Origin: Thalassorhabdomicrobium marinisediminis
GTDB lineage: Bacteria > Pseudomonadota > Alphaproteobacteria > Rhodobacterales > Rhodobacteraceae
DNA: 64,000 nt
Assembly (NCBI RefSeq): GCF_003072065.1
Contig: NZ_QCYG01000002.1
Coordinates: 62,001-126,000 of the forward strand
Direction of reading: 5' to 3'
Shown here piece by piece: positions 56,252 to 64,000 of this stretch (the first letter of the stretch is position 1; each line of letters begins with the position of its first letter). A program made the position numbers and the translations under genes. The notes below the pieces were generated by a model that was not told where the DNA came from, ran no database searches, and saw only the letters and a list, made by a program, of their open reading frames with translations.

Positions 56252-57571
56252 TTAGTCTTCCAGCGCGCGGCGCAGCAGTTCCAGATCGTCGGCAATCTGG
56301 CTGTCGGACTGGCGCAATTCGTCGATCTTGCGCACCCCGTGCATGATGGTCGTGTGATCGCGCTTGCCAAATTTGCGGCCGATCTCGGGCAGGCTGCGGG
56401 TGGTCATCTGCTTGCACAGCCACATGGCCACTTGCCGCGGCCGGGCCAGCGTGCGCGTGCGCTTGGGGCCCAGCATATCGGACAGGCGGATGTCGTAGTG
56501 CTCGGACACCTTGCGCTGGATTTCTTCGATGGTGAGCTTGCGATCCGAGGCGCGCAGGATGTCGCTGAGGCAATCCTGCGCCATCTCGACCGTGACCGTG
56601 CGCCCGACGAGAGAGGCGAGCGCATAGAGGCGGTTCAACGCCCCTTCCAGCACGCGCACGTTGCTTGAGATGCGGTGCGCAAGGAATTCCAGCACGCCGG
56701 GGGCGATGTCCACGCCGGGATAGACGTTCAGATAGGTTTCCTGCTTGGCGTGCAACACGCCAAGGCGCAGTTCGTAATCGGTGGGGTGCAGATCGACGAC
56801 AAGGCCGCACTGCAGGCGCGACTTGATCCGCTCGCTCAGATCGCGGATTTCACCGGGCGCACGGTCGGCCGAGATGATGAGCTGTTTGTTCTGGTCCACA
56901 AGCGCGTTGAACGTGTGGAAGAATTCCTCTTGCGTGGATTCCTTGCCTTCAAGGAACTGGATGTCATCGACCATCAGGATGTCGACCGACCGGAAGTGCT
57001 GCTTGAAGTCCATCATCTTGCGGTCGCGCAGGGCCGAAATGAAGCGATAGATGAACTGGTCAGCCGAGATGTAGAGCACGTTGAGGTCCGGGCGACGCTG
57101 GCCCAGCTCATGGGCGATGGCGTGCATCAGGTGCGTCTTGCCCAAGCCGACGCCGCCGTACAGGAACAGCGGGTTGAAGGTGACGGGGCCGCCTTCGGCC
57201 ACGCGCTTGGCGGCGGCGTGGGCCAGCTCGTTCGGTTTGCCGACGACGAAATTGTCGAAGGTGAACCGCTGGTCGGGGCGGGCATCGGCGGCGGGGGTCA
57301 CGGCCTTGGGGGCGGCGGGCTTCTCAGGGGTGTTCGCGGCGCTTTCAACCTTGAAAGCCAGCCGCTGCACCGACAGCCCGTGCCGGTTGAGGTGATAGAT
57401 GATCTGGTCGCCATAGGTCTTGCTGACGTAATCACCGACAAAGGGGTTGGGCGCGGCCAGATGGGCGACGCCTTCATCGGTGGTGACAAGCGACAAAGGC
57501 TCGATCCAGCTTTTGAAATTGCCAGCGCCAATGGCGGACCGCATATCCGTTTTGACCTGTTCCCACTGCAT
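56252..57571 (-). CDS. dnaA: Chromosomal replication initiator DnaA
   Basis: DnaA opens the origin. The 439-residue product has the N-terminal helicase-interaction domain, a proline/alanine-rich linker, the AAA+ domain with LYGGVGLGKTHLMHAIAHEL and DVDILMVDDIQFLEGKEST-like Walker B, and the DnaA-box binding domain LPEIGRKFGKRDHTTIMHG. I chose ATG 57571 (MQWEQVK), with AAGGA eight bases before it. An ATG at 57580 sits directly on that site. Longer frames upstream are not family-like. Confidence 0.95.
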   Translation of the reverse strand: MQWEQVKTDMRSAIGAGNFKSWIEPLSLVTTDEGVAHLAAPNPFVGDYVSKTYGDQIIYHLNRHGLSVQRLAFKVESAANTPEKPAAPKAVTPAADARPDQRFTFDNFVVGKPNELAHAAAKRVAEGGPVTFNPLFLYGGVGLGKTHLMHAIAHELGQRRPDLNVLYISADQFIYRFISALRDRKMMDFKQHFRSVDILMVDDIQFLEGKESTQEEFFHTFNALVDQNKQLIISADRAPGEIRDLSERIKSRLQCGLVVDLHPTDYELRLGVLHAKQETYLNVYPGVDIAPGVLEFLAHRISSNVRVLEGALNRLYALASLVGRTVTVEMAQDCLSDILRASDRKLTIEEIQRKVSEHYDIRLSDMLGPKRTRTLARPRQVAMWLCKQMTTRSLPEIGRKFGKRDHTTIMHGVRKIDELRQSDSQIADDLELLRRALED

Positions 57572-58139
57572 CTTGCTCATCCTTGACCCCGATTGTCCCA
57601 GTCTGTGTTGTTCCAAACGGCGGAGTGATCCGCCCCTCGCACGAAACATCCGGTTCCACAGGACAGCAGGAGGCCACGCCGCAAAAGACATTGCGACCGC
57701 ACCACACACACTACTGTTTGCGCCAGCCGATAATCGGGTGAGGCCAAGGCCCACTCGAGGATCGGATACCGCAGATCCGTAGGATCACTTACGATCGACA
57801 GGTCCCACCCCGTCGATGTGTCATAAGCCTGACGCAGCTTTGCAGCCCTTGCCCAACGGTCTGGATTTCCCCAAGAAATCCTGTGTCGGGCCCGTTCGTC
57901 AGGTTCCCACGTCCCCCCAGGAACGAAATGAATCGATGGCTGAAACTAGCCCTGTGTCGCGCCTCTTTTCAACATCATTGGCACCCTTGACAGGACGGAA
58001 GATGAAACGAATCTGACGCCGCATTGAATCTCAACGAAAAGTCTTTTGCGGGCCTCGGAAAATGAGACCGGCACGAAAAAAGGCGCCGCCGAAGCGCCGC
58101 CTTTTTACCACAGAGTCGCGGGAATCGGTGAAGTCCGGC
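57572..58139. promoter_or_regulatory. dnaA upstream region with GANTC cluster
   Basis: This 568-base stretch between rpsT and dnaA holds no convincing gene. Three GANTC sites (GAATC) lie at 57930-57934, 58009-58013 and 58026-58030. They suggest CcrM-dependent control, known for dnaA in Caulobacter. Several GATC motifs occur near 57760-57800. I see no run of TTATCCACA-type DnaA boxes, so oriC is not evident here. A short open frame at 57816-58016 has no support. Confidence 0.5.
58076..58106 (-). terminator. Terminator of rpsT
   Basis: On the minus strand AAAAAGGCG pairs with CGCCTTTTT, with an inner CGC-TTCG-GCG tetraloop and one G-G mismatch, and T tracts on both ends. It lies 33 bases after the rpsT stop and could work in both directions. 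Confidence 0.9.
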
Positions 58140-58403
58140 TCAGCCGATCGCTTTGACGCGGGCCACCAGCCGCGACATTTTGCGCGCAGCGGTGTTCTTG
58201 TGGAAAACGCCTTTGGTCACGCCGCGCATCAGTTCGGGCTGGAGGGCGCGAACGGCTGCGGTTGCGGCGTCCTTGTCGCCGGATGCGATGGCTTCTTCGG
58301 CGCGACGGATGAAGGTCCGGATGCGCGAACGGCGGGCTTTGTTGACCTGGAAGCGGGCTTCGTTCTGGCGCGCGCGCTTTTTGGCCTGTCGTGTGTTTGC
58401 CAT
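58140..58403 (-). CDS. rpsT: 30S ribosomal protein S20
   Basis: S20 binds 16S rRNA early in assembly. The 87-residue lysine/arginine-rich product begins [20 protein letters not shown] and ends with [19 protein letters not shown]. It sits upstream of dnaA, an arrangement seen in other Rhodobacteraceae, and ends in its own terminator. Confidence 0.97.
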   Translation of the reverse strand: MANTRQAKKRARQNEARFQVNKARRSRIRTFIRRAEEAIASGDKDAATAAVRALQPELMRGVTKGVFHKNTAARKMSRLVARVKAIG

Positions 58404-58604
58404 GATATCAGTCTCTTTCGGTTGTCGTGTTCAAATAGGGCAACGCACGCAAACCGCCGGGTTCACTGAACCGGTTTGATTCGAGCCTGAGCGGGCATCA
58501 CGCGCATTTCAGCGCCGCGTATAGAGCCCGAGGGCCGCATTTGCAAACATCCTTTTGCATTCCGTGGGGCTGCGCGGCAGGGTGGCCGAAACGGAGGGTT
58601 TGCG

Positions 58605-59921
58605 ATGACGTTGGAACGGCGGAGCTGGGTTGCGGCCCGGTGCGAGGATCGGGTGCAAGAGATCGCGCAGGACACGCGTGCGCAAGGGGCGGAGGCCATC
58701 GCCGCGCGGCTTGAGGCATTGGTCGAAGAGAATCGCGAGATTCATGAGCGCGCGTGCTTCAACCTCAACCCCGCGACCAATGTGATGAACCCGCGCGCCG
58801 AAGCGATGCTGGCCAGCGGTCTGGGATCGCGGCCCTCGCTCGGGTATCCGGGCGACAAGTACGAGATGGGGCTTGAGGCCATCGAAGAGATCGAGGTGAT
58901 CGCGGCGGAGTTGTGCGCCGAAGTCTTCAGCGCGCGCTTTGCCGAAATCCGCGTGCCCTCGGGCGCCATTGCCAACCTTTACGGCTTCATGGCGACCTGC
59001 CAGCCGGGCGACACCATCATCGCCCCACCCGCCTCGGTCGGCGGGCACGTCACGCACCAACTTGCCGGCTGCGCGGGGCTTTACGGGTTGCGCACGATTG
59101 AGGCGCCGGTTCGGGCGGATGGCTATACGATTGACGCCGAGGCGTTGATGGCGGTGGCCAAGGCCGAGCGGCCCAAGCTGATCACCGTGGGGGCCAGCCT
59201 GAACCTGTTCGAGCATCCCGTCTCGGAAGTGCGCGCGGTGGCCGATGCGGTGGGGGCCAAGGTGATGTTCGACGCGGCGCACCAGTGCGGCATCATCGCA
59301 GGCAAGGCCTGGCGCGATCCGCTGGCCGAGGGCGCGCATTTCATGACCATGAGCACCTATAAAAGCCTTGGCGGGCCTGCGGGCGGCTTGATCGTGACCA
59401 ACGAGGCCGATCTGGCAGAGCGCTTCGACGCCATCGCCTTCCCCGGCATGACCGCGAACTTCGACGCGGCAAAATCGGCCGCGCTTGCGGTGACGATGCT
59501 GGATTGGAAAGCGCACGGGCAGGCCTATGCGGCCAAGATGATCGAGGTGGCGCAGGCATTGGCGGATGCCCTGAAGGCCCGCGGCGTGCCCGTGTTCGAG
59601 ACGGCCAAGGGCGCCACTGCCAGCCACCAGTTCGCCATCAGAGCGGCGCGCTACGGTGGCGGGCAGGCCGCGTCGAAACACCTGCGCCAAGCGGGGTTTC
59701 TGGCCTGTGGCATCGGGCTGCCGATTGATCCGGTCGAGGGTGACATGAACGGGCTGCGCATCGGCACGCCGGAGTTGGTGCGCTGGGGCGTGGATGTGGC
59801 GCACGTGGACCGCATGGCGCAGCTGATCACGCAGGCGCTGGACAGCACCGAGCCCGCGCAGATGGCCCCACAGGTGCGCGACTGGCGGCAGACGTTCGAC
59901 CGGCTGCACTATCTGCGGTGA
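58605..59921 (+). CDS. SHMT-like fold-type I PLP enzyme
   Basis: The 438-residue product resembles serine hydroxymethyltransferase but is divergent. The PLP lysine is K253 in MSTYKSLGGPAGGLIV, where SHMT has a T-H-K-T-L-R-G-P-R-G-G motif. Residues NVMNPRAEAMLASGLG and LGYPGDKYEMGLEAIEEIEV resemble the SHMT start. DAAHQCGIIAG matches the PLP Asp-His segment. It may cleave or form a beta-hydroxy amino acid (aldolase or alpha-methylserine type). The next gene, enoyl-CoA hydratase, is convergent and starts right at its stop. Confidence 0.8.
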   Translation: MTLERRSWVAARCEDRVQEIAQDTRAQGAEAIAARLEALVEENREIHERACFNLNPATNVMNPRAEAMLASGLGSRPSLGYPGDKYEMGLEAIEEIEVIAAELCAEVFSARFAEIRVPSGAIANLYGFMATCQPGDTIIAPPASVGGHVTHQLAGCAGLYGLRTIEAPVRADGYTIDAEALMAVAKAERPKLITVGASLNLFEHPVSEVRAVADAVGAKVMFDAAHQCGIIAGKAWRDPLAEGAHFMTMSTYKSLGGPAGGLIVTNEADLAERFDAIAFPGMTANFDAAKSAALAVTMLDWKAHGQAYAAKMIEVAQALADALKARGVPVFETAKGATASHQFAIRAARYGGGQAASKHLRQAGFLACGIGLPIDPVEGDMNGLRIGTPELVRWGVDVAHVDRMAQLITQALDSTEPAQMAPQVRDWRQTFDRLHYLR

Positions 59922-60698
59922 TCACTTGTCGCGGAACTGCGGTTCGCGTTTGTCGATGTAAGAGGCCATGCCCTCGGCCTGATCCTCGGTCGCGAAGAGT
60001 GACTGGAACATGCGGCGTTCGTAATTGATGCCCTCGGCCAGCGTCGTCTCATAGGCGCGGTTGACGGTGTCCTTGACGGCCATGGTGGCCAGCAACGATT
60101 TCTCGGCAATCTTGCCCGCCGCGCTCATGGCTTCGTCGCGCAGCTTCTTGGCGGGGACGACGCGGCTGACCAGACCGCAGCTTTCGGCTTCTTCGGCGTT
60201 CATGAAGCGGCCGGTCAGGTGCATGTCCATGGATTTGGACTTGCCAACAAAGCGCGTCATGCGTTGAGTGCCACCGATGCCCGCGATGACGCCAAGGTTG
60301 ATTTCCGGTTGGCCGAATTTGGCGGTGTCGGCGGCGATGATGAAATCGCACATCATCGCCAATTCGCACCCGCCGCCCAGCGCGTAGCCTGCGACGGCCG
60401 CGATGATCGGCTTGCGCACCCGCAGGAAGCGGTCGGATTCAGCCCCGAAAAAGTTGCTGCGATACATCTCGACGAAGGATTTGTCGGCCATCTCCTTGAT
60501 ATCGGCGCCCGCCGCAAAGGCCTTTTCGCTGCCGGTGAGGACGATGCAGCGGATCTTGTCGGAGCGGTCCGCCTCTTCCACCGCGTCGGCGAGTTCGCCC
60601 AGCAGTTGCGAGTTCAGGGCGTTGAGCGCATCGGGCCGGTTCAGCGTGATAAGGGCGATGCCGTCGCTGTTCTCGACGATGATGGTTTCATAGGCCAT
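59922..60698 (-). CDS. Enoyl-CoA hydratase
   Basis: The 258-residue crotonase-family enzyme hydrates trans-2-enoyl-CoA in fatty acid or amino acid breakdown. The oxyanion motif is [11 protein letters not shown] and [19 protein letters not shown]. The catalytic glutamates are in [19 protein letters not shown]. Both FadB-like glutamates are present, so it should be a true hydratase. The stop abuts the stop of the preceding + strand gene (TGATCA). Confidence 0.93.
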   Translation of the reverse strand: MAYETIIVENSDGIALITLNRPDALNALNSQLLGELADAVEEADRSDKIRCIVLTGSEKAFAAGADIKEMADKSFVEMYRSNFFGAESDRFLRVRKPIIAAVAGYALGGGCELAMMCDFIIAADTAKFGQPEINLGVIAGIGGTQRMTRFVGKSKSMDMHLTGRFMNAEEAESCGLVSRVVPAKKLRDEAMSAAGKIAEKSLLATMAVKDTVNRAYETTLAEGINYERRMFQSLFATEDQAEGMASYIDKREPQFRDK

Positions 60699-60760
60699 TT
60701 GGAGGTGCTCCTGCTGGTGTCCGAGAAGGAAGGGTTATCAAAGCTGCACCGGCAATCAAG

Positions 60761-61612
60761 CTATCTTTGGCACTTGGGGCAGTAGAAGGTCGACCGGCCC
60801 GACTGGGGGATGCGGGCGATGGTGCCGGTGCAGCCCTCGGTCCGGCAGGGCGCGCCTTCGCGGTCGTAGACCTGAAAGCCGTGCTGGAAATAGCCCAGCT
60901 CGCCATCGGCCTGCCGGTAGTCCCGCAAGGACGAGCCGCCCGCCGCGATGGCCTCGGACAGCACCTCGCGCACGATGGGCACGAGAGAGGCGACGCGCGC
61001 TTTGGAAAGGCTCCGCGCCTTGCGTTTGGGGTTGATGCGCGCGCGGTAGAGCGCTTCGCAAACGTAGATATTCCCCAGACCCGCGACGATGCGCTGATCC
61101 AGAAGCGCGGCCTTGATCGGCGTGTTGCGGGTGGCGAGAGCGCCGACGAGATAATCTTCGTTGAACGCATTGCCCAAGGGCTCCGGTCCGATGGGTTTGA
61201 TCAGCCAATGGGCGTCAAGCTGGTCCGTGGGGGCCAGATCCATCGCGCCGAACCGCCGCGCATCGTTGAAGGTGACGCGGGCGCCGTTCTCCATGTGCAG
61301 GACAACGTGGTCGTGTTTGGCGGGTGCCGGATGGTCGTGGTGGAACTGTCCCAGAGGATCGCCCGAAACGGTCATCCGGCCGGACATGCCCAGATGGATG
61401 ATCAACGTCTCACCGGTGGACAGATCCGCCAGCAGGTATTTCGACCGCCGCCGCAGGGCCAGGACCCGCGCGCAGGTCAGCCGGTCCGCCATCCGCTCGG
61501 GGAACGGCCAGCGCAGGTCGGGGCGGTTGACCTCGGCGCGGGCGATGACCTGCCCCTCCAGCGAGGGGGCAAGGCCACGGCGGACGGTTTCAACCTCGGG
61601 CAATTCGGGCAT
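60761..61612 (-). CDS. mutM: Formamidopyrimidine-DNA glycosylase
   Basis: MutM removes 8-oxoguanine. The 283-residue product starts [14 protein letters not shown], where Pro2 and Glu3 are catalytic after Met removal. It has [16 protein letters not shown] and the C-terminal zinc finger [10 protein letters not shown] ... [18 protein letters not shown] precedes the ATG. The divergent ubiE lies 83 bases away. Confidence 0.97.
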   Translation of the reverse strand: MPELPEVETVRRGLAPSLEGQVIARAEVNRPDLRWPFPERMADRLTCARVLALRRRSKYLLADLSTGETLIIHLGMSGRMTVSGDPLGQFHHDHPAPAKHDHVVLHMENGARVTFNDARRFGAMDLAPTDQLDAHWLIKPIGPEPLGNAFNEDYLVGALATRNTPIKAALLDQRIVAGLGNIYVCEALYRARINPKRKARSLSKARVASLVPIVREVLSEAIAAGGSSLRDYRQADGELGYFQHGFQVYDREGAPCRTEGCTGTIARIPQSGRSTFYCPKCQR

Positions 61613-61695
61613 TGGCAGCCTCCGCGCGCTTTTGGCCATTTGTATCTGAGCATTGGACGCTATATCTGCCCCATAGGCGACGCAAGGTGCGGAAT

Positions 61696-62442
61696 ATGAC
61701 GGACGACCAAACGACTCACTTCGGGTTTGAAACAGTGCCCGAGACGGAAAAGGCGGGCCGTGTGCGCGGCGTGTTTTCCAGCGTGGCCAGCAAGTATGAC
61801 GTGATGAACGACGCCATGAGCCTTGGCATCCACCGGCTGTGGAAAGACGCGATGATGGATTGGCTGGCGCCGCGTCCGGGGCAGCGGTTGCTGGATGTGG
61901 CCGGCGGCACGGGCGACATTTCGTTCCGGTTCCTGAAACGGGCCGGCGCGGGGCAGGCGACGGTGCTGGACCTGACCGAGCCGATGCTGGTCGAGGGGCG
62001 CAAACGGGCCGAGGCCGCGCGACTTGAGGACCAGCTTGATTGGGTGATGGGGGACGCCATGGCGCTGCCCTTCGAGGACAACACCTTCGACGTCTATACA
62101 ATCAGCTTCGGCATCCGCAACGTGACCCGCCCGCAAGCGGCATTGAACGAGGCGTATCGCGTCCTCAAACCCGGGGGGCGGCTGATGGTGCTGGAATTCA
62201 GCCAGATCCCCAACGACATGATGCAGCGGCTGTATGATTTCTATTCCTTCAACGCGATTCCGGTGATGGGCAAAGTGATCACCGGCGACCGCGACAGCTA
62301 TCAATATCTCGTCGAATCGATCCGCAAGTTCCCCGATCAAGAGACGTTCCTCGAGATGGTGAAAACCGCCGGGTTCGAGAACGCGAAGTATCGCAACCTG
62401 AGCCTTGGCATCGCCTGTCTGCACTCCGGCTGGAAGGTCTAG
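61696..62442 (+). CDS. ubiE: Ubiquinone/menaquinone methyltransferase UbiE
   Basis: UbiE is the SAM-dependent C-methyltransferase of ubiquinone synthesis. The 248-residue product has the SAM motif [16 protein letters not shown], the family signature [17 protein letters not shown], and the C-terminal [20 protein letters not shown]. The ATG at 61696 has AAGGTG upstream; an earlier in-frame ATG lies within the mutM start. It is followed one base later by ubiB. Confidence 0.96.
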   Translation: MTDDQTTHFGFETVPETEKAGRVRGVFSSVASKYDVMNDAMSLGIHRLWKDAMMDWLAPRPGQRLLDVAGGTGDISFRFLKRAGAGQATVLDLTEPMLVEGRKRAEAARLEDQLDWVMGDAMALPFEDNTFDVYTISFGIRNVTRPQAALNEAYRVLKPGGRLMVLEFSQIPNDMMQRLYDFYSFNAIPVMGKVITGDRDSYQYLVESIRKFPDQETFLEMVKTAGFENAKYRNLSLGIACLHSGWKV

Positions 62443-62443
62443 G

Positions 62444-63976
62444 ATGCGCGGACCACACAACATCTGGCGTCTGATCCGGACGGGCGCCACGCTGGAACGC
62501 ACGGGTGCGATGCCGGTCCTGCTGGACGCGGTCGAGGCGCCACGCTTGACGCGTATGGCGATACGGGGGCTGGTCTGGCCGTTCCAATGGCTCGGGCTGA
62601 AAGGGGACGAAACGCTCCCCCCCGTGCCGCGCGCGCTGCAGGCGATGGGTCCGGCCTACATCAAGTTCGGGCAGGTGCTGTCCACCCGCCCCGATGTGGT
62701 GGGCTCCGGCCTTGCGGTTGAGTTGCGCGTTCTGCAGGACAAGCTGCCCCCTTTCCCGGTCGAGGTCGCCAAGGCCGAGGTCGAGAAAGAGCTGGGCCGC
62801 CCCGTCGATGCGCTGTTTTCCATGTTCTCCGAACCCGTGGCGGCGGCGTCGATCGCGCAGGTCCATCAGGCGCAACTGCGCGAGAGCGGTGATTTCGTCG
62901 CCGTGAAGGTCCTGCGTCCGGGGATCGAACGGGCGTTTCAGCGCGACATTGACACCTTCTACCTGATCGCTTCGTTCCTCGATGCGGTCTCGCCCTCGTC
63001 CCGGCGTCTGAAGCCGCTGGACGTGATCGAACATTTCGAAGGGGTCGTGCTGGGCGAGCTGGACCTTCGGCTGGAAAGCGCGTCGGCGTCGGAATTCGCG
63101 GCCAACACGGAGACGGATAAGGGCTTCACCCTGCCCCGCGTGCGCTGGGCGTTGTCGGCGCGCCGGGTGATGACGCTGGACTGGGCCGAGGGGATCAACG
63201 CCGCCGAGGTCGAGGCGATCGCCGCCGCCGGGCACGACATGACGCAACTGGCGCAACGGGTGCTGCAACTGTTCCTGAAGCACGCCCTGCGCGACGGGTT
63301 CTTTCATGCGGATATGCACCACGGGAACCTCAAGATCGCGCCGAACGGGGATATCATCGCCCTTGATTTCGGCATCATGGGGCATCTGGATGAATACACC
63401 CGTCGGGTCTATGCGGAGATCCTGTTCGGCTTCATCCAGCGCGACTACATGCGCGTGGCGGAAGTGCATTTCGAAGCAGGCTATGTGCCCGCTGACCGGG
63501 ATGTGAACGCATTCGCCCGCGCCCTGCGCGCCGTGGGGGAGCCGATTTTCGGCATGAACGCGGAACAGATTTCCATGGCGCGGTTGCTGTCCTATCTGTT
63601 CGAGGTCACCGAACGTTTCGGGATGGAAACCCGCACCGAGCTGATCCTGTTGCAGCGGACTATGGTTGTGGTTGAGGGCGTGGCGCGGACCTTTGATCCG
63701 CGGATGAACATCTGGGACGCCGCCAAACCCGTGGTCGAGACCTATATCGCCGACAGCATCGGGCCACGTGCGATGATTGCGGACCTTCAGCGGACGGCGC
63801 GGGTGCTCGGGCGGTTCGGGCCACGTTTGCCGGCCTTGGCCGAATCGGCCCTGATCCGGCTGAGCGAAGAGCGTGACCCCGCCCCCCGCGCCCGCCCCTG
63901 GCCCGCAGTCGGCTGGATGGCGGTGGGGGCCGGATTGGCAACCGCCGTCGCTGCCGTGATCGCAGGGATCGCCTGA
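62444..63976 (+). CDS. ubiB: Ubiquinone biosynthesis kinase-like protein UbiB
   Basis: UbiB is an atypical protein-kinase-like ATPase needed for ubiquinone synthesis. The 510-residue product has the KxGQ motif YIKFGQVLSTRPDVVG, the AQVHQAQLRESGDFVAVKVL region, the catalytic HADMHHGN and DFGIMGHLDE, and two C-terminal membrane segments (WMAVGAGLATAVAAVIAGIA). It starts one base after the ubiE stop, so the two are translated together. Confidence 0.96.
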   Translation: MRGPHNIWRLIRTGATLERTGAMPVLLDAVEAPRLTRMAIRGLVWPFQWLGLKGDETLPPVPRALQAMGPAYIKFGQVLSTRPDVVGSGLAVELRVLQDKLPPFPVEVAKAEVEKELGRPVDALFSMFSEPVAAASIAQVHQAQLRESGDFVAVKVLRPGIERAFQRDIDTFYLIASFLDAVSPSSRRLKPLDVIEHFEGVVLGELDLRLESASASEFAANTETDKGFTLPRVRWALSARRVMTLDWAEGINAAEVEAIAAAGHDMTQLAQRVLQLFLKHALRDGFFHADMHHGNLKIAPNGDIIALDFGIMGHLDEYTRRVYAEILFGFIQRDYMRVAEVHFEAGYVPADRDVNAFARALRAVGEPIFGMNAEQISMARLLSYLFEVTERFGMETRTELILLQRTMVVVEGVARTFDPRMNIWDAAKPVVETYIADSIGPRAMIADLQRTARVLGRFGPRLPALAESALIRLSEERDPAPRARPWPAVGWMAVGAGLATAVAAVIAGIA

Positions 63977-64000
63977 TCAGCCTTCGCGCAGGGCGCTGAC
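63977..64000 (-). CDS. Possible end of a minus-strand gene
   Basis: The last 24 bases, read in reverse, give VSALREG and then a stop (TGA) that abuts the ubiB stop, as seen for other convergent pairs here. It is too short to identify. Confidence 0.2.
   Translation of the reverse strand, partial: VSALREG

Noticed and set aside
57988-58015. TTGACA followed 17 bases later by AATCTG
   Set aside because: On the plus strand, where no gene follows; probably chance.
57816-58016. Open frame in the dnaA upstream gap
   Set aside because: No ribosome site, no family, and it runs against the direction of neighbouring genes.

Overview
The window is a gene-dense, GC-rich stretch of chromosome that looks like the Roseobacter/Rhodobacteraceae branch of the Alphaproteobacteria. 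The clues are split b and b' ATP synthase subunits in an atpI-B-E-b'-b cluster, a DUF1127 small protein, a DUF5928/GT14 glycosyltransferase, many GTG/TTG starts, GANTC sites and a CtrA-type site in regulatory gaps, and an intergenic repeat (CTTTGCTTYA-AATATCCCGGGGG type). No phage, transposase, CRISPR array, rRNA or tRNA gene was recognised.

Layout. 0-5.6 kb: end of a DUF58 gene, a BatA/DUF4159 membrane protein and a GATase-like membrane protein (a MoxR-type cluster). 5.6-10.5 kb: glycolate oxidase glcDEF plus an exported trypsin-like protease. 10.6-11.3 kb: an Hsp20 gene with a sigma-32-like promoter and a structured leader. 11.3-16.5 kb: a PNPOx-like stress protein, polA, a small zinc protein, an ABC ATPase without a permease, and a HIT hydrolase. 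16.5-19.7 kb: DUF5928 glycosyltransferase, sulfotransferase and a secreted protein, probably for surface polysaccharide. 19.7-22.3 kb: adenosine-kinase-like enzyme, nth and an Ada-like repair protein. 22.4-26 kb: an OmpA lipoprotein and the F0 operon. 26-28 kb: ArsR and LysR regulators and a small membrane protein. 28-32.6 kb: ffh, GNAT, chorismate mutase, rpsP, rimM, trmD (no rplS follows). 32.8-39.3 kb: a two-part phosphorelay island. 39.4-48.1 kb: acyl-CoA dehydrogenase, a K+ channel-like protein, an atypical aldehyde dehydrogenase, MgtE, DUF1127 and a Na+/H+ antiporter with a cyclic-nucleotide domain. 48.3-51.2 kb: a Zn/Cd/Pb P-type ATPase with a divergent MerR regulator. 51.3-58.4 kb: gyrB, recF, dnaN, dnaA and rpsT, the gene set usually found near a replication origin. 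58.6-64 kb: an SHMT-like PLP enzyme, enoyl-CoA hydratase, mutM, ubiE and ubiB.

The least conventional part is 32.8-39.3 kb. A CHASE/PAS hybrid kinase, a second PAS kinase and a single-domain receiver face a convergent operon of a receiver with a degenerate GGDEF-like output plus an Hpt protein. The Hpt operon has a perfect TTAA-N7-TTAA CtrA-type site and a GANTC site upstream, which suggests a phosphorelay tied to the CtrA/CcrM network. Other points of interest are a 2TM/P-loop channel-like protein with TVGGG in place of TVGYG, a folded leader before ffh, a textbook MerR-type 19-bp-spacer promoter before the zinc ATPase, and four copies of the intergenic repeat confined to the first 16 kb.
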